DNA of 47,722 bases from NCBI GenBank assembly GCA_905221295.1, contig CAJNCP010000011.1, positions 1 to 47,722 on the forward strand, written 5' to 3'. A program made the translations under genes and the position numbers. How positions within the stretch are numbered: position 1 is the stretch's first letter; each line of letters begins with the position of its first letter. The stretch comes from a bacterium. Its GTDB lineage: Bacteria; Bacillota; Bacilli; Lactobacillales; Streptococcaceae. Shown here piece by piece: positions 28,226 through 37,037 of the stretch. The notes below the pieces were generated by a model, which was given only the letters and a program-made list of their open reading frames with translations, was not told the origin of the DNA and made no database searches.

Positions 28226-29541
28226 TCAAATTCCCTCTTAAATCTAATAATTTGTCTAAATGTGTTGTCTTCCATCTCTGTTTCTAGAATAATGTTGTCA
28301 TACTTGTCTAAAATCTCATTGACATTATTAAGTCCTAGACCTCTATTTCTTCCCTTAGTAGAGAAACCTAAGGCAAATAAGTTTTCTGAAGGCGTCATAG
28401 TGATTTTACATGAATTCTGGATGACTATAACTGTTTCAAAATCCATTTTAATGACTGCAACTTCCATTTGTTTCAAATAACTGTCTGCAGCACCTTCAAC
28501 AGCATTATTTAAGAGAATGCTCATGATGCGAACAAGATCAAGTAAATCCATTGACAATCTAGTAATAACATCCTTTACTTCCAATGTAAACTCTACATCA
28601 TTATTTCGTGCATAGACAATGGATTGAGCAATCAAACTACGTAAAGCTGAATCTTCTATATTATTCAAATCAAAGTAAGTATATTTCTCTGAACGCAGTT
28701 TTTGATTCGCTTTTACTAATACTTCATTGTAAACTCTGTCAATTTCTTGTAAATCTTCACTGTCAATTGCCATTTGCATGCTGACAAGCATACCTGCATA
28801 ATCATGACGAAAACCTCGAATTTCATTATACAAACCTACAATTTCATCTGTATAAGTCTGTAAATACTTTTGTTCAAATTTCTTTTGTTTTAGAGCAATC
28901 TCTTTTTCAACTTGAACCTTATGAGAGTTCATAGCAAAGAAAATCAATAACAAGCAAATAAAAACAATGGTTGATAAAATACTTCCAAAACTATTTAAGT
29001 GACGAACCGTACTCACTATATCTGAAACAAAGGATAAAGTATGCAAAAAAACAAATGCTACTATCACTTTTTTAAAAAAAGGATAAAGATAGTCTCTATC
29101 AAAATAGGTAAGTTCTAAGTGGAAATAACGAATTATTTTTATAACAACAAAATAAGTCAATAATAATACTACTAGAAAGAATGTACTTTCATAGTGTAAT
29201 ACAAGCTCATCGCCTGTTATCGAGGATAAGGTTACGGATATAAAAGTATGGGTACTGTGATATAAGAGAGAAAATAGGAAACTCAGGAATATTCCCCTAT
29301 ACTTATCAAACTTTTTAAACCATATAAAATAAGCGTATAAAATAAATGGATATAAAAGTTTTTCAATCCCAAATCCACTTAAATATACAGAATAAAAGAA
29401 AAATTCTACTACCAATTCTACTATTACTGTATAAAGAATAAAGAAGTATTGTTCTTTTCTAGTTGTGTTACAAATCAAATTATAACTTTTACTAGTAATA
29501 AAAATATGTAATACAACGCTTATTATTGCGAAAAAATCCAT
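28222..29541 (-). CDS. comD: Competence-peptide receptor histidine kinase ComD
   Basis: Membrane histidine kinase of the HPK10 class, 439 residues. The N-terminal half (about 1-205) has six or seven membrane helices forming the CSP sensor. The phosphorylated His is His246 in GFRHDYAGM. A truncated ATPase domain follows with the N-box SILLNNAVEGAAD and GLGLNN G-box. Pneumococcal ComD is 441 residues. The sensor half is expected to co-vary with the peptide made by the adjacent comC, 12 bp upstream. Forms the receptor of the quorum-sensing circuit comCDE. Confidence 0.97.
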   Translation of the reverse strand: MDFFAIISVVLHIFITSKSYNLICNTTRKEQYFFILYTVIVELVVEFFFYSVYLSGFGIEKLLYPFILYAYFIWFKKFDKYRGIFLSFLFSLLYHSTHTFISVTLSSITGDELVLHYESTFFLVVLLLTYFVVIKIIRYFHLELTYFDRDYLYPFFKKVIVAFVFLHTLSFVSDIVSTVRHLNSFGSILSTIVFICLLLIFFAMNSHKVQVEKEIALKQKKFEQKYLQTYTDEIVGLYNEIRGFRHDYAGMLVSMQMAIDSEDLQEIDRVYNEVLVKANQKLRSEKYTYFDLNNIEDSALRSLIAQSIVYARNNDVEFTLEVKDVITRLSMDLLDLVRIMSILLNNAVEGAADSYLKQMEVAVIKMDFETVIVIQNSCKITMTPSENLFALGFSTKGRNRGLGLNNVNEILDKYDNIILETEMEDNTFRQIIRFKREFE

Positions 29542-29553
29542 TCTTTTCTCCCT

Positions 29554-29676
29554 TTACTTTCTTTTAAAAAAATAAAATAAAAAATTATTTTCCTTTCTAA
29601 CTTCCCCACCTCGAATCTCCTGCAATTCTGTTTCTGTTACCTCTTTAAATTGTTCCAATTTAACTGTGTTTTTCAT
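29554..29676 (-). CDS. comC: Competence-stimulating peptide precursor ComC
   Basis: 40-codon precursor, too short for most gene callers. The leader MKNTVKLEQFKEVTETELQE ends IRGG, the double-glycine signal cut and exported by ComAB. The mature peptide is inferred to be EVRKENNFLFYFFKRK (16 residues): acidic first residue, Arg at position 3, aromatic middle and basic end, as in mitis-group CSPs. It matches none of the alleles I remember (CSP-1 EMRLSKFFRDFILQRKK, CSP-2 EMRISRIILDFLFLRKK). The start has AGGAG. First gene of comCDE, under a ComE box and a TATAAT element. Confidence 0.96.
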   Translation of the reverse strand: MKNTVKLEQFKEVTETELQEIRGGEVRKENNFLFYFFKRK

Positions 29677-29723
29677 AATAAAGTCTCCTGTATTGTTTTT
29701 CTTGTAAATTAACTTACAACCCT

Positions 29724-29729
29724 ATTATA
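29724..29729 (-). promoter_or_regulatory. comCDE -10 element
   Basis: TATAAT on the minus strand, 31 bp downstream of the ComE direct repeat and about 48 bp before comC. No strong -35 element, as expected for an activated promoter. Confidence 0.75.
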
Positions 29730-29760
29730 CAAAATGAAGACCATGTAAGAAAAATTTCTT

Positions 29761-29790
29761 CCCAACTGTACATTTTTGCACCTGAAACGC
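29761..29790 (-). promoter_or_regulatory. ComE binding site upstream of comCDE
   Basis: Direct repeat on the minus strand: GCGTTTCAG (29782-29790), a 12-bp gap, ACAGTTGGG (29761-29769). It fits the known ComE box, two aCAnTTcaG half-sites 12 bp apart, and gives positive feedback on comCDE. Confidence 0.88.
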
Positions 29791-29798
29791 ACTTTTTT

Positions 29799-29828
29799 AA
29801 GAAAAAAGCTGGGAAAACTCCCAGCTTT
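29799..29828 (-). terminator. tRNA-Arg terminator
   Basis: Perfect stem AAAGCTGGGA/TCCCAGCTTT around four bases, followed by TTTTTTC on the minus strand. It insulates comCDE from the tRNA-Arg transcript. Confidence 0.9.
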
Positions 29829-29839
29829 ACATCTAAAAT

Positions 29840-29913
29840 TGATCCCAGCAGGATTCGAACCTGCGACCGTTCGCTTAGAAGGCGAATGCTCTATCCAGCT
29901 GAGCTATGAGACC
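29840..29913 (-). tRNA. tRNA-Arg (TCT)
   Basis: 74-nt cloverleaf: acceptor GGTCTCA/TGGGATC, anticodon TCT in CTTCTAA, T-loop GGTTCGAATCC. CCA not encoded. In pneumococci a tRNA-Arg also lies just upstream of comC. Confidence 0.97.
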
Positions 29914-29923
29914 TAACATGAAC

Positions 29924-29952
29924 ATTCTATCAAAAAACAAGAGCTAAGTCAA
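29924..29952 (-). promoter_or_regulatory. tRNA-Arg promoter
   Basis: TTGACT at 29947-29952, 17-bp spacer, TAGAAT at 29924-29929 with TGA extension, directly after rlmH. Confidence 0.7.
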
Positions 29953-29956
29953 TCTT

Positions 29957-30436
29957 CTATTTGTGATAAGGAGATCCCTGCTGAATTGTAAAAGCTCGAT
30001 AAATTTGTTCAACTAAAACCAATCTCATTAACTGATGTGGTAAGGTTAGACGTCCGAAACTGACAGAAAGATTAGCCCTATTTTTTACACTAGCTGCTAG
30101 ACCTAAACTTCCTCCAATGACAAAAGTAAGAGTTGAGTAGCCCTTTATAGAAGCCTCTTCTAGTTGCTTACTAAATTCCTCTGAGGAGAATGTTTTTCCT
30201 TCTATAGCCAAGACAAAGACAAAATCCCTTTCTCCAACTTTAGAAAGAATTCTAGCGCCTTCTATTTCCAAGATTTTTTGATTTTCTATTTCACTAGCTT
30301 TATCAGGTGTTTTCTCATCAGCAAGCTCAATCATCTCTAATTTTGCGAAACGTGAAATTCGTTTGCTATATTCAGCAATACCATCTTTAAGATATTTTTC
30401 TTTCAGTTTTCCTACTGTTACAATTTTTATTTTCAT
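29957..30436 (-). CDS. rlmH: 23S rRNA pseudouridine-1915 N3-methyltransferase
   Basis: SPOUT-class methyltransferase of 159 residues that methylates pseudouridine 1915 in helix 69 of 23S rRNA, using S-adenosylmethionine. The SAM knot is visible as [10 protein letters not shown] (about 104-113) and [18 protein letters not shown], and the conserved C-terminus GSPYHK is intact. Usual length. The promoter region upstream has a TGATAGAAT -10 with a DnaA-box-like sequence next to it. Divergent from htrA. Confidence 0.97.
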   Translation of the reverse strand: MKIKIVTVGKLKEKYLKDGIAEYSKRISRFAKLEMIELADEKTPDKASEIENQKILEIEGARILSKVGERDFVFVLAIEGKTFSSEEFSKQLEEASIKGYSTLTFVIGGSLGLAASVKNRANLSVSFGRLTLPHQLMRLVLVEQIYRAFTIQQGSPYHK

Positions 30437-30450
30437 TCTTCTATTCTATC

Positions 30451-30536
30451 ATATCCACACTTCATTTCACATCTTATATACATAAAAAACATCTAAAATC
30501 ACAAGGAAATGCACAGAATAAAGCGAGTTATCCACA
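30451..30536. promoter_or_regulatory. Two DnaA boxes between rlmH and htrA
   Basis: TTATCCACA at 30528-30536 (perfect) and ATATCCACA at 30451-30459 (8 of 9). They are about 2.3 kb left of dnaA, one beside the rlmH -10 element and one 22 bp before the CiaR box of htrA. They may titrate DnaA or link these promoters to replication. Confidence 0.65.
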
Positions 30537-30558
30537 ACTTGTGCAAAACTTTCAAACT

Positions 30559-30575
30559 TTTAAGTTTGAATTAAG
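30559..30575 (+). promoter_or_regulatory. CiaR binding site of htrA
   Basis: TTTAAG-TTTGA-ATTAAG, the CiaR direct repeat TTTAAG-N5-TTTAAG with one mismatch. It ends 10 bp before the -10 TATAAT (30586-30591), the usual CiaR-activated spacing. Confidence 0.85.
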
Positions 30576-30622
30576 TTAATAGGTTTATAATCTGAGTAAA
30601 TAAATAACAAACGGAGGCGTTT

Positions 30623-31816
30623 ATGAAACACTTACAAACACTTTATAAAAAAGGAGTTACATTTTTTGTAATTGTTCTCATCGGATTTTTAAGTGGAGCT
30701 TTGGGAAGTTTCGTAACATTACAACTTTATCAAAAACAAGGAAATCAAGCTATGAATAATAATTCTGGTACTGTCACTCAAACATCCTATAAAAATGAAA
30801 ACTCAACCACTCAAGCAGTAAATAAAGTTAAGGATGCTGTTGTCTCAATCATTACTTATTCTTCTAGCAGTAGACAAAGTAGTGTATTTAATGCTGATGA
30901 AACTAATTCTGATTCAGACAATCAACAAATCGCGAGTGAGGGATCAGGTGTTATCTATAAAAAGGATGATAAAGATGCCTATCTTGTAACTAATACTCAC
31001 GTTATCAATGGAGCTTCAAAAGTCGACATCCGTTTGGCAGATGGTACCAAAGTTCCTGGTGAAATTGTAGGATCTGACACATTCTCTGATATTGCTGTCG
31101 TAAAAATCTCTTCAGAAAAAGTCACAACTGTAGCGGAGTTCGGGGACTCTAGCAAGATAAATGTCGGGGAAACAGCAATTGCAATTGGTAGTCCACTAGG
31201 TTCTGAATATGCCAATACAGTTACACAGGGGATCATTTCAAGTCTTGATCGAACTGTATCTCTAAAATCTGAAGACGGCCAAGCTATTTCTACCAAAGCC
31301 ATTCAAACAGACACTGCTATTAACCCTGGTAACTCTGGTGGTCCACTTGTAAACATTCAAGGACAAGTTATCGGTATTACATCAAGTAAAATTGCCAGTA
31401 ATGGGGGAACTTCTGTAGAGGGTCTTGGATTTGCTATTCCATCAAATGATGCACAAAATATTATTAAACAGCTTGAAAGTAACGGTAAAGTGACTCGCCC
31501 TGCTCTTGGAATTCAAATGGTTAATTTGGCTAATGTTGGTGCTAACGATCTTAGAAAACTCAATATTCCAAGTAACCTTACTTCAGGTGTAGTTGTTCGA
31601 TCTGTTCAAAGCAATATGCCAGCAAATGGACATCTTCAAAAATACGACGTCATTACTAAAGTTGACGACAAAGAGATTGCTTCATCAACAGACCTACAAC
31701 ATGCTCTTTATACTCATTCTATAGGAGATACTATAAAAGTAACCTACTATCGTAATGGTAAGGAAGAAACAACCTCTATTAAACTTGATAAGAATTCGGG
31801 TGATCTAGAGTCTTAA
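30623..31816 (+). CDS. htrA: Surface serine protease HtrA (DegP family)
   Basis: 397 residues. One N-terminal membrane anchor (about 11-34) and a Ser/Asn-rich linker lead to a trypsin-like domain with catalytic His126 (NTHVING), Asp156 (FSDIAVV) and Ser238 ([10 protein letters not shown]), then one PDZ domain (about 285-385). It degrades misfolded surface proteins and, in pneumococci, competence peptide, so it dampens comCDE nearby. Start has GGAGG. Controlled by CiaR through the site at 30559-30575. Upstream of parB on the same strand, 57 bp apart. Confidence 0.97.
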   Translation: MKHLQTLYKKGVTFFVIVLIGFLSGALGSFVTLQLYQKQGNQAMNNNSGTVTQTSYKNENSTTQAVNKVKDAVVSIITYSSSSRQSSVFNADETNSDSDNQQIASEGSGVIYKKDDKDAYLVTNTHVINGASKVDIRLADGTKVPGEIVGSDTFSDIAVVKISSEKVTTVAEFGDSSKINVGETAIAIGSPLGSEYANTVTQGIISSLDRTVSLKSEDGQAISTKAIQTDTAINPGNSGGPLVNIQGQVIGITSSKIASNGGTSVEGLGFAIPSNDAQNIIKQLESNGKVTRPALGIQMVNLANVGANDLRKLNIPSNLTSGVVVRSVQSNMPANGHLQKYDVITKVDDKEIASSTDLQHALYTHSIGDTIKVTYYRNGKEETTSIKLDKNSGDLES

Positions 31817-31873
31817 TTGACATCAGTGTAAGGAAAACTTTACAGATAGTAAAAGATATGTTAGTGTAGAATC

Positions 31874-32632
31874 ATGGAAAAATTTGAAATGATTTCTATC
31901 TCAGAAATACAAAAAAATCCTTATCAACCTCGAAAAGAATTTGATGCAGATAAACTAAAAGAATTAGCTCAATCAATCAAAGAAAATGGGCTCATCCAAC
32001 CAATCATCGTTCGTCAATCTCCTGTAATTGGTTATGAAATCCTTGCAGGAGAGAGACGATATCGGGCTTCTCTCTTAGCTGGTCTTACTTCTATTCCAGC
32101 CCTTGTGAAACACCTCTCAGATCAAGAAATGATAATCCAGTCTATCATTGAGAATCTGCAGAGAGAAAACTTAAATCCAGTTGAAGAGGCACGCGCCTAC
32201 GAATCTTTGGTAGAAAAAGGATTTACTCATACTGAGATAGCGGATAAAATGGGAAAATCTCGTCCTTATATCACTAATTTTATTCGTTTGCTTTCCCTAC
32301 CAGAGCATATCTTATCTGAAGTGGAAAATGGAAAAATATCTCAAGCTCATGCACGTTCACTAGTTGGTTTGGATAAAGAGCAACAAGAATATTTCTTCCA
32401 ATTAATCAAAAACGAAGACATATCTGTGAGAAAACTAGAAACACTGCTGACAGAAAAAAAACAAAAGAAACAGAAAAAAAGTGACTCTTTCATCAAAGAT
32501 GAGGAAGATAAATTGAAAAAACTACTTGGAGTGAATGTAGAAATTAAACTTTCTAAAAAAGATACTGGAAAGATTGTTATTTCTTTTTCAAGTCAAGAAG
32601 AATATGACAGAATTATTAACAGCCTGAAATAA
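31874..32632 (+). CDS. parB: Chromosome-partitioning protein ParB (Spo0J)
   Basis: 252 residues. The N-terminal CTPase/arginine patch is present as LAGERRYRAS (about 57-66), with NPYQPRKEF near the start; the central helix-turn-helix is HTEIADKMGKSRPYITNFIRLL (about 115-136, split here over a turn). The C-terminal dimer domain is short. It loads at parS, slides as a clamp and recruits SMC. Streptococci have ParB without ParA, and none is seen here. The ribosome site before ATG 31874 is weak. Candidate parS sites in this window are at 10936, 22138 and 44206. Confidence 0.97.
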   Translation: MEKFEMISISEIQKNPYQPRKEFDADKLKELAQSIKENGLIQPIIVRQSPVIGYEILAGERRYRASLLAGLTSIPALVKHLSDQEMIIQSIIENLQRENLNPVEEARAYESLVEKGFTHTEIADKMGKSRPYITNFIRLLSLPEHILSEVENGKISQAHARSLVGLDKEQQEYFFQLIKNEDISVRKLETLLTEKKQKKQKKSDSFIKDEEDKLKKLLGVNVEIKLSKKDTGKIVISFSSQEEYDRIINSLK

Positions 32633-32650
32633 GGCTGTTCTTTTATTTTC
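32618..32650 (+). terminator. parB terminator overlapping the stop codon
   Basis: AACAGCC (32618-32624) and GGCTGTT (32633-32639) pair around the last codons and stop of parB, followed by CTTTTATTTT. It separates parB from the oriC region. Confidence 0.8.
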
Positions 32651-32663
32651 TCAACCCACAAAT

Positions 32664-32779
32664 TTATCCACCAATTTTTTTATCAAAAAGCCTAATAAAT
32701 CAAGGATTTTTCTATTTATCCCCAGCCTGTGGATAAATACTACTAACATTGTGGATTCTTTTCCCCAATCTGTGGAAAA
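32664..32779. other. oriC: oriC part 1: DnaA-box cluster upstream of dnaA
   Basis: Five DnaA-box-like sequences: TTATCCACC 32664-32672, TTATCCCCA 32716-32724, TGTGGATAA (perfect, reverse) 32728-32736, TGTGGATTC 32750-32758 and TGTGGAAAA 32771-32779. The surrounding sequence is AT-rich. The last box covers the -35 position of the dnaA promoter, so DnaA would repress its own gene. Confidence 0.88.
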
Positions 32780-32795
32780 ATCCTATTATCTATGG

Positions 32796-32801
32796 TAAAA
32801 T
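32796..32801 (+). promoter_or_regulatory. dnaA extended -10 promoter
   Basis: TATGGTAAAAT: TAAAAT with TG extension. The -35 region is occupied by a DnaA box (32771-32779). Confidence 0.65.
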
Positions 32802-32848
32802 AAGTCTAGCACTAAACTACTAAAATCATAGTAAAGGAGGAAAATTAG

Positions 32849-34210
32849 TTGAAAGAAAAGCAATTTTGGAATCGTATTTTAGAATTTGCTCAAGAAAGAT
32901 TGACACGATCTATGTATGATTTCTATGCTACACCTGCTGAACTCATCAAAGTAGAAGAAAACACAGCTACTATATTTCTACCGAGATCAGAGATGGAAAT
33001 GGTGTGGGAAAAGCAATTAAAAGATATTATCATTGCTGCTGGTTTTGAAATTTATGATTCTGAAATCAAACCTCACTATATTTTCACTAAACCTCAGAGC
33101 ACAGAATCTCCTCAAGTAAATGATACAAATAGTGTCTCTACTTACGATTACACGCCTGCACTACCAACGATTCCCTATTCCGAAACAGGGTTAAAAGAAA
33201 AATATACCTTTGATAACTTTATTCAAGGTGATGGGAATGTTTGGGCGGTGTCTGCTGCACTAGCGGTATCTGAAGATTTAGCTCTGACTTATAATCCTCT
33301 TTTCATCTATGGAGGACCTGGTCTTGGAAAGACTCACTTGCTCAATGCGATTGGAAATGAGATTTTGAAAAATATTCCTGATGCGCGTGTCAAGTACATT
33401 CCTGCCGAAAGCTTTATCAATGACTTTCTTGAACACTTGCGACTTGGGGAAATGGAAAAGTTCAAAAAGACTTACCGTAGTCTTGATCTCTTGTTGATCG
33501 ATGATATCCAATCTCTCAGTGGCAAAAAAGTCGCGACCCAGGAAGAATTTTTCAATACCTTCAATGCTCTTCATGATAAGCAGAAACAGATTGTCCTAAC
33601 CAGTGATCGAAGTCCTAAACACCTAGAAGGTCTTGAGGAAAGACTTGTCACGCGCTTTAGCTGGGGATTGACGCAAAATATCACTCCTCCTGACTTTGAG
33701 ACACGTATCGCCATTCTTCAAAGTAAAACAGAGCATTTGGATTACCATTTCCAAAGTGATACTCTGGAATATTTGGCTGGCCAATTTGATTCAAATGTTC
33801 GAGAATTGGAAGGAGCAATCAACGATATCACTTTAATTGCCAGAGTGAAGAAGATTAAGGATATTACTATTGATATTGCTGCGGAAGCTATTAGAGCACG
33901 TAAGCAAGACGCCCGCCAGATACTTGTTATTCCAATTGAGAAAATCCAAACTGAAGTTGGTAATTTTTATGGAGTGAGTGTCAAAGAAATGAAGGGGACG
34001 AGACGAGTTCAAAACATCGTTTTGGCGCGTCAAGTTGCTATGTATCTCGCTAGAGAACTGACTGATAATAGTCTTCCTAAGATCGGAAAAGAATTCGGCG
34101 GAAAGGATCATACTACCGTGATTCATGCTCATGCTAAAATAAAATCATTGATTGATGAAGACGATAATTTACGTTTAGAAGTAGAATCAATCAAAAAGAA
34201 AATTAAGTAG
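32849..34210 (+). CDS. dnaA: Chromosomal replication initiator DnaA
   Basis: 453-residue AAA+ initiator. Domain I is about 1-80, a variable linker to about 110. The AAA+ domain has Walker [10 protein letters not shown] (near 155), Walker B LLLIDDIQ and sensor TSDRSPKHL. Domain IV has the DnaA-box-reading signature [11 protein letters not shown] near the C-terminus. The start codon is TTG at 32849, with AAAGGAGG upstream; no better ATG or GTG is available. A start weaker than ATG may help keep DnaA low. Flanked by DnaA-box clusters on both sides. Confidence 0.99.
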   Translation: MKEKQFWNRILEFAQERLTRSMYDFYATPAELIKVEENTATIFLPRSEMEMVWEKQLKDIIIAAGFEIYDSEIKPHYIFTKPQSTESPQVNDTNSVSTYDYTPALPTIPYSETGLKEKYTFDNFIQGDGNVWAVSAALAVSEDLALTYNPLFIYGGPGLGKTHLLNAIGNEILKNIPDARVKYIPAESFINDFLEHLRLGEMEKFKKTYRSLDLLLIDDIQSLSGKKVATQEEFFNTFNALHDKQKQIVLTSDRSPKHLEGLEERLVTRFSWGLTQNITPPDFETRIAILQSKTEHLDYHFQSDTLEYLAGQFDSNVRELEGAINDITLIARVKKIKDITIDIAAEAIRARKQDARQILVIPIEKIQTEVGNFYGVSVKEMKGTRRVQNIVLARQVAMYLARELTDNSLPKIGKEFGGKDHTTVIHAHAKIKSLIDEDDNLRLEVESIKKKIK

Positions 34211-34212
34211 AG

Positions 34213-34333
34213 TGTGGATAACTTTTTATTTCTTATCTTTTTTATCCACATTTTTTAAACAAGTTTAGAAGCTTAAGTTTACTAAATAGCACCCAGTTTT
34301 CCACAGAATTCACAGATTCTATTATTACTATTA
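34213..34333. other. oriC: oriC part 2: DnaA boxes and DnaA-trio-like unwinding element
   Basis: DnaA boxes: TGTGGATAA 34213-34221 (perfect, reverse), TTATCCACA 34242-34250 (perfect), TTTTCCACA 34297-34305 (8 of 9) and abutting GAATTCACA 34306-34314 (7 of 9). After a 4-bp spacer, CTATTATTACTATTA (34319-34333) reads on the complementary strand, 3' to 5', as GAT AAT AAT GAT AAT. This is the repeated 3'-(G/A)AT-5' triplet of the DnaA-trio at which DnaA opens the duplex. AT-rich sequence follows to dnaN. Confidence 0.78.
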
Positions 34334-34368
34334 ACTTTCTAATACTAAAAATAAATAAAGGAGAATCC

Positions 34369-35505
34369 ATGATTCATTTTTCAATCAATAAAAATTTATT
34401 TCTACAAGCCTTAAATACTACAAAACGAGCAATAAGCTCTAAAAATGCTATTCCAATTTTATCAACAATCAAAATTGACGTTACTAACGAAGGAATTACT
34501 TTAATTGGATCAAACGGTCAAATTTCTATTGAAAATTTCATTTCTCAAAAGAATGAAGATGCTGGTCTCTTGATCACTTCTTTGGGTTCGATTCTTCTTG
34601 AAGCTTCTTTCTTTATCAATGTGGTATCTAGTCTTCCAGATGTAACGCTAGATTTCAAAGAAATTGAACAAAAACAAATTGTCTTAACCAGTGGCAAATC
34701 AGAAATTACCCTAAAAGGAAAAGATAGCGAACAATACCCACGAATCCAAGAAATTTCAGCAAGCACTCCTTTGGTTCTTGAAACCAAACTACTCAAGAAA
34801 ATTATCAATGAAACAGCATTTGCTGCAAGTACGCAAGAAAGTCGTCCCATCTTAACAGGTGTTCATTTTGTATTGAGCCAACACAAGGAACTAAAAACAG
34901 TTGCGACAGACTCACACCGCCTTAGCCAAAAGAAATTGACTCTTGAAAAAAATGGTGATGATTTTGATGTGGTGATTCCTAGTCGTTCTCTACGAGAATT
35001 TTCAGCTGTATTTACGGATGATATTGACACTGTAGAGATTTTCTTTGCAAATAATCAAATCCTCTTTAGAAGCGAAAATATTAGCTTCTACACTCGTCTC
35101 CTAGAAGGTAATTATCCTGATACAGATCGCTTGATTCCAACAGACTTTAACACTACAATTACTTTTGATGTGGTTAATTTGCGTCAATCTATGGAGCGTG
35201 CACGTCTCTTATCAAGTGCGACTCAAAACGGTACTGTGAAGCTTGAAATTAAAGGTGGGGTTGTTAGTGCCCATGTTCACTCTCCAGAAGTTGGTAAAGT
35301 AAACGAAGAAATCGATACGGAGCAGGTGACTGGTGATGATTTGACTATTAGTTTCAACCCAACTTACTTGATTGATTCTCTCAAGGCTTTAAATAGCGAA
35401 AAGGTTACTATTAGCTTTATCTCAGCAGTTCGTCCATTTACTCTTGTACCAGCAGATACTGACGAAGACTTCATGCAGCTCATCACACCAGTTCGTACAA
35501 ATTAA
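34369..35505 (+). CDS. dnaN: DNA polymerase III beta sliding clamp
   Basis: 378-residue clamp made of three similar domains, forming the dimeric ring that tethers polymerase III and binds many repair proteins. Typical segments are IPILSTIKIDV, SRPILTGVHF, ATDSHRLS and the C-terminal LVPADTDEDFMQLITPVRTN, which ends with the conserved MxLITPVR. Start has AAGGAG. It follows dnaA after the 158-bp origin spacer. Ends at the hairpin 35509-35537. Confidence 0.98.
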   Translation: MIHFSINKNLFLQALNTTKRAISSKNAIPILSTIKIDVTNEGITLIGSNGQISIENFISQKNEDAGLLITSLGSILLEASFFINVVSSLPDVTLDFKEIEQKQIVLTSGKSEITLKGKDSEQYPRIQEISASTPLVLETKLLKKIINETAFAASTQESRPILTGVHFVLSQHKELKTVATDSHRLSQKKLTLEKNGDDFDVVIPSRSLREFSAVFTDDIDTVEIFFANNQILFRSENISFYTRLLEGNYPDTDRLIPTDFNTTITFDVVNLRQSMERARLLSSATQNGTVKLEIKGGVVSAHVHSPEVGKVNEEIDTEQVTGDDLTISFNPTYLIDSLKALNSEKVTISFISAVRPFTLVPADTDEDFMQLITPVRTN

Positions 35506-35508
35506 GTT

Positions 35509-35537
35509 AAAGAGGTTGAGCCTGGCTCGCCTCTTTT
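35509..35537 (+). terminator. dnaN terminator overlapping the next promoter
   Basis: AAAGAGG-TTGAGC and GCTC-CCTCTTT around CTG, then TTATG. The 3' arm runs into the promoter of the DUF951 gene, whose TATAAT is at 35542-35547 with TGA extension. Confidence 0.7.
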
Positions 35538-35569
35538 ATGATATAATCAAAAAAGAAAAGGAGAGTAGT

Positions 35570-35764
35570 ATGTATCAAGTTAGAAATTTTGTTGAGATGA
35601 AAAAACCACATGCTTGCACAATTAAATCAACAGGAAAAAAAGCTAATCGTTGGGAAATTACACGCGTAGGGGCAGATATAAAAATCAAATGTAGCAATTG
35701 TGACCACCTTGTCATGATGAGTCGCTATGATTTTGAACGAAAAATGAATAAGATTATTGACTAA
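35570..35764 (+). CDS. DUF951 small zinc-ribbon-like protein
   Basis: 64 residues. Conserved in Firmicutes beside dnaN and ychF, function unknown. It starts MYQVRNFVEMKKPHAC and has KCSNCDH (CxxC at about 45-48) and an earlier HAC, so three Cys and a His could hold one metal ion. The core GxxIKIKCxxCxHxVMxxRxxFERK is the family pattern. An upstream open frame reaches back to 35444 in dnaN, but ATG 35570 has AAGGAG and an own promoter (TATAAT 35542-35547), so it is the true start. Confidence 0.9.
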   Translation: MYQVRNFVEMKKPHACTIKSTGKKANRWEITRVGADIKIKCSNCDHLVMMSRYDFERKMNKIID

Positions 35765-35806
35765 GAACCTTTAGTTAGAGGGTTAGCAAGTTTTCCCTTT
35801 TTGTGT

Positions 35807-35812
35807 TATAAT
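35807..35812 (+). promoter_or_regulatory. ychF extended -10 promoter
   Basis: TGTTATAAT with TG extension, 36 bp before the ychF start. Confidence 0.6.
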
Positions 35813-35848
35813 GTTAGGGATTGAAATGAGAACGGAGAATGAGAAACT

Positions 35849-36964
35849 ATGGCTTTAACAGCAGGTATAGTTGGTTTGCCAAACGTTGGTAAATCAACCC
35901 TTTTTAATGCAATTACAAAAGCAGGAGCAGAGGCGGCAAACTACCCATTTGCGACTATTGATCCAAACGTTGGGATGGTGGAAGTTCCAGATGAACGCCT
36001 ACAAAAACTAACGGAAATGATTACACCTAAAAAGACAGTCCCAACAACCTTTGAATTTACAGATATTGCAGGGATTGTAAAAGGAGCATCAAAAGGAGAA
36101 GGTCTAGGTAATAAATTCTTGGCCAATATCCGTGAAGTAGACGCGATTGTTCACGTAGTTCGTGCTTTTGATGATGAAAATGTGATGCGCGAGCAAGGAC
36201 GTGAAGACGCCTTTGTGGATCCACTTGCAGATATTGATACCATTAACCTAGAGTTGATTCTTGCTGACTTAGAATCAGTCAATAAACGCTATGCGCGTGT
36301 AGAAAAGATGGCTCGTACGCAAAAAGACAAAGAATCAGTAGCAGAGTTTAACGTTCTTCAAAAGATTAAACCAGTCCTTGAAGATGGAAAATCAGCACGT
36401 ACCATTGAATTCACAGATGAGGAACAAAAAGTAGTCAAAGGACTCTTCCTTTTGACCACTAAACCAGTTCTTTATGTTGCTAATGTGGATGAGGATGTGG
36501 TTTCAGATCCAGATTCTATCGACTATGTTAAAAAAATTCGAGAATTTGCAGCGACAGAAAATGCTGAAGTAGTAGTTATTTCCGCGCGTGCTGAGGAAGA
36601 AATCTCTGAGCTAGACGATGAAGAAAAGCAAGAATTTCTTGAAGCACTTGGGTTGACTGAATCAGGCGTTGACAAGTTGACTCGTGCAGCTTACCATTTA
36701 CTTGGACTTGGAACTTACTTTACAGCTGGTGAAAAAGAAGTTCGTGCTTGGACCTTTAAGCGTGGCATGAAGGCTCCTCAAGCAGCTGGTATTATTCACT
36801 CAGACTTTGAAAAAGGCTTTATTCGTGCAGTGACCATGTCATATGAGGATCTAGTGAAATACGGATCTGAAAAAGCTGTAAAAGAAGCTGGACGCTTGCG
36901 TGAAGAAGGAAAAGAATATATCGTTCAAGATGGCGACATCATGGAATTCCGCTTTAATGTCTAA
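35849..36964 (+). CDS. ychF: Ribosome-associated P-loop NTPase YchF (OLA1 family)
   Basis: 371 residues. OBG-type NTPase that in many species prefers ATP over GTP. G1 is [11 protein letters not shown] (8-18), G3 is DIAG, and the G4 position reads NVDE rather than NKxD, the family trait that loosens base specificity. A coiled-coil segment (about 130-200) and a C-terminal TGS domain (about 285-370) follow. It binds ribosomes and is linked to stress responses. Ends at a hairpin at 36991-37011. Confidence 0.97.
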   Translation: MALTAGIVGLPNVGKSTLFNAITKAGAEAANYPFATIDPNVGMVEVPDERLQKLTEMITPKKTVPTTFEFTDIAGIVKGASKGEGLGNKFLANIREVDAIVHVVRAFDDENVMREQGREDAFVDPLADIDTINLELILADLESVNKRYARVEKMARTQKDKESVAEFNVLQKIKPVLEDGKSARTIEFTDEEQKVVKGLFLLTTKPVLYVANVDEDVVSDPDSIDYVKKIREFAATENAEVVVISARAEEEISELDDEEKQEFLEALGLTESGVDKLTRAAYHLLGLGTYFTAGEKEVRAWTFKRGMKAPQAAGIIHSDFEKGFIRAVTMSYEDLVKYGSEKAVKEAGRLREEGKEYIVQDGDIMEFRFNV

Positions 36965-36990
36965 AGATATTTAACAAATAGTGTCAATTA

Positions 36991-37020
36991 GGTTGGAAAA
37001 AAATTCCAACCCTTTTGGCT
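36991..37020 (+). terminator. ychF terminator
   Basis: GGTTGGAA/TTCCAACC around five A, then CCTTTTGGCTTTT. It lies only 27 bp before pth, so it may be partial. Confidence 0.7.
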
Positions 37021-37037
37021 TTTGAAAGGAAAAATAA

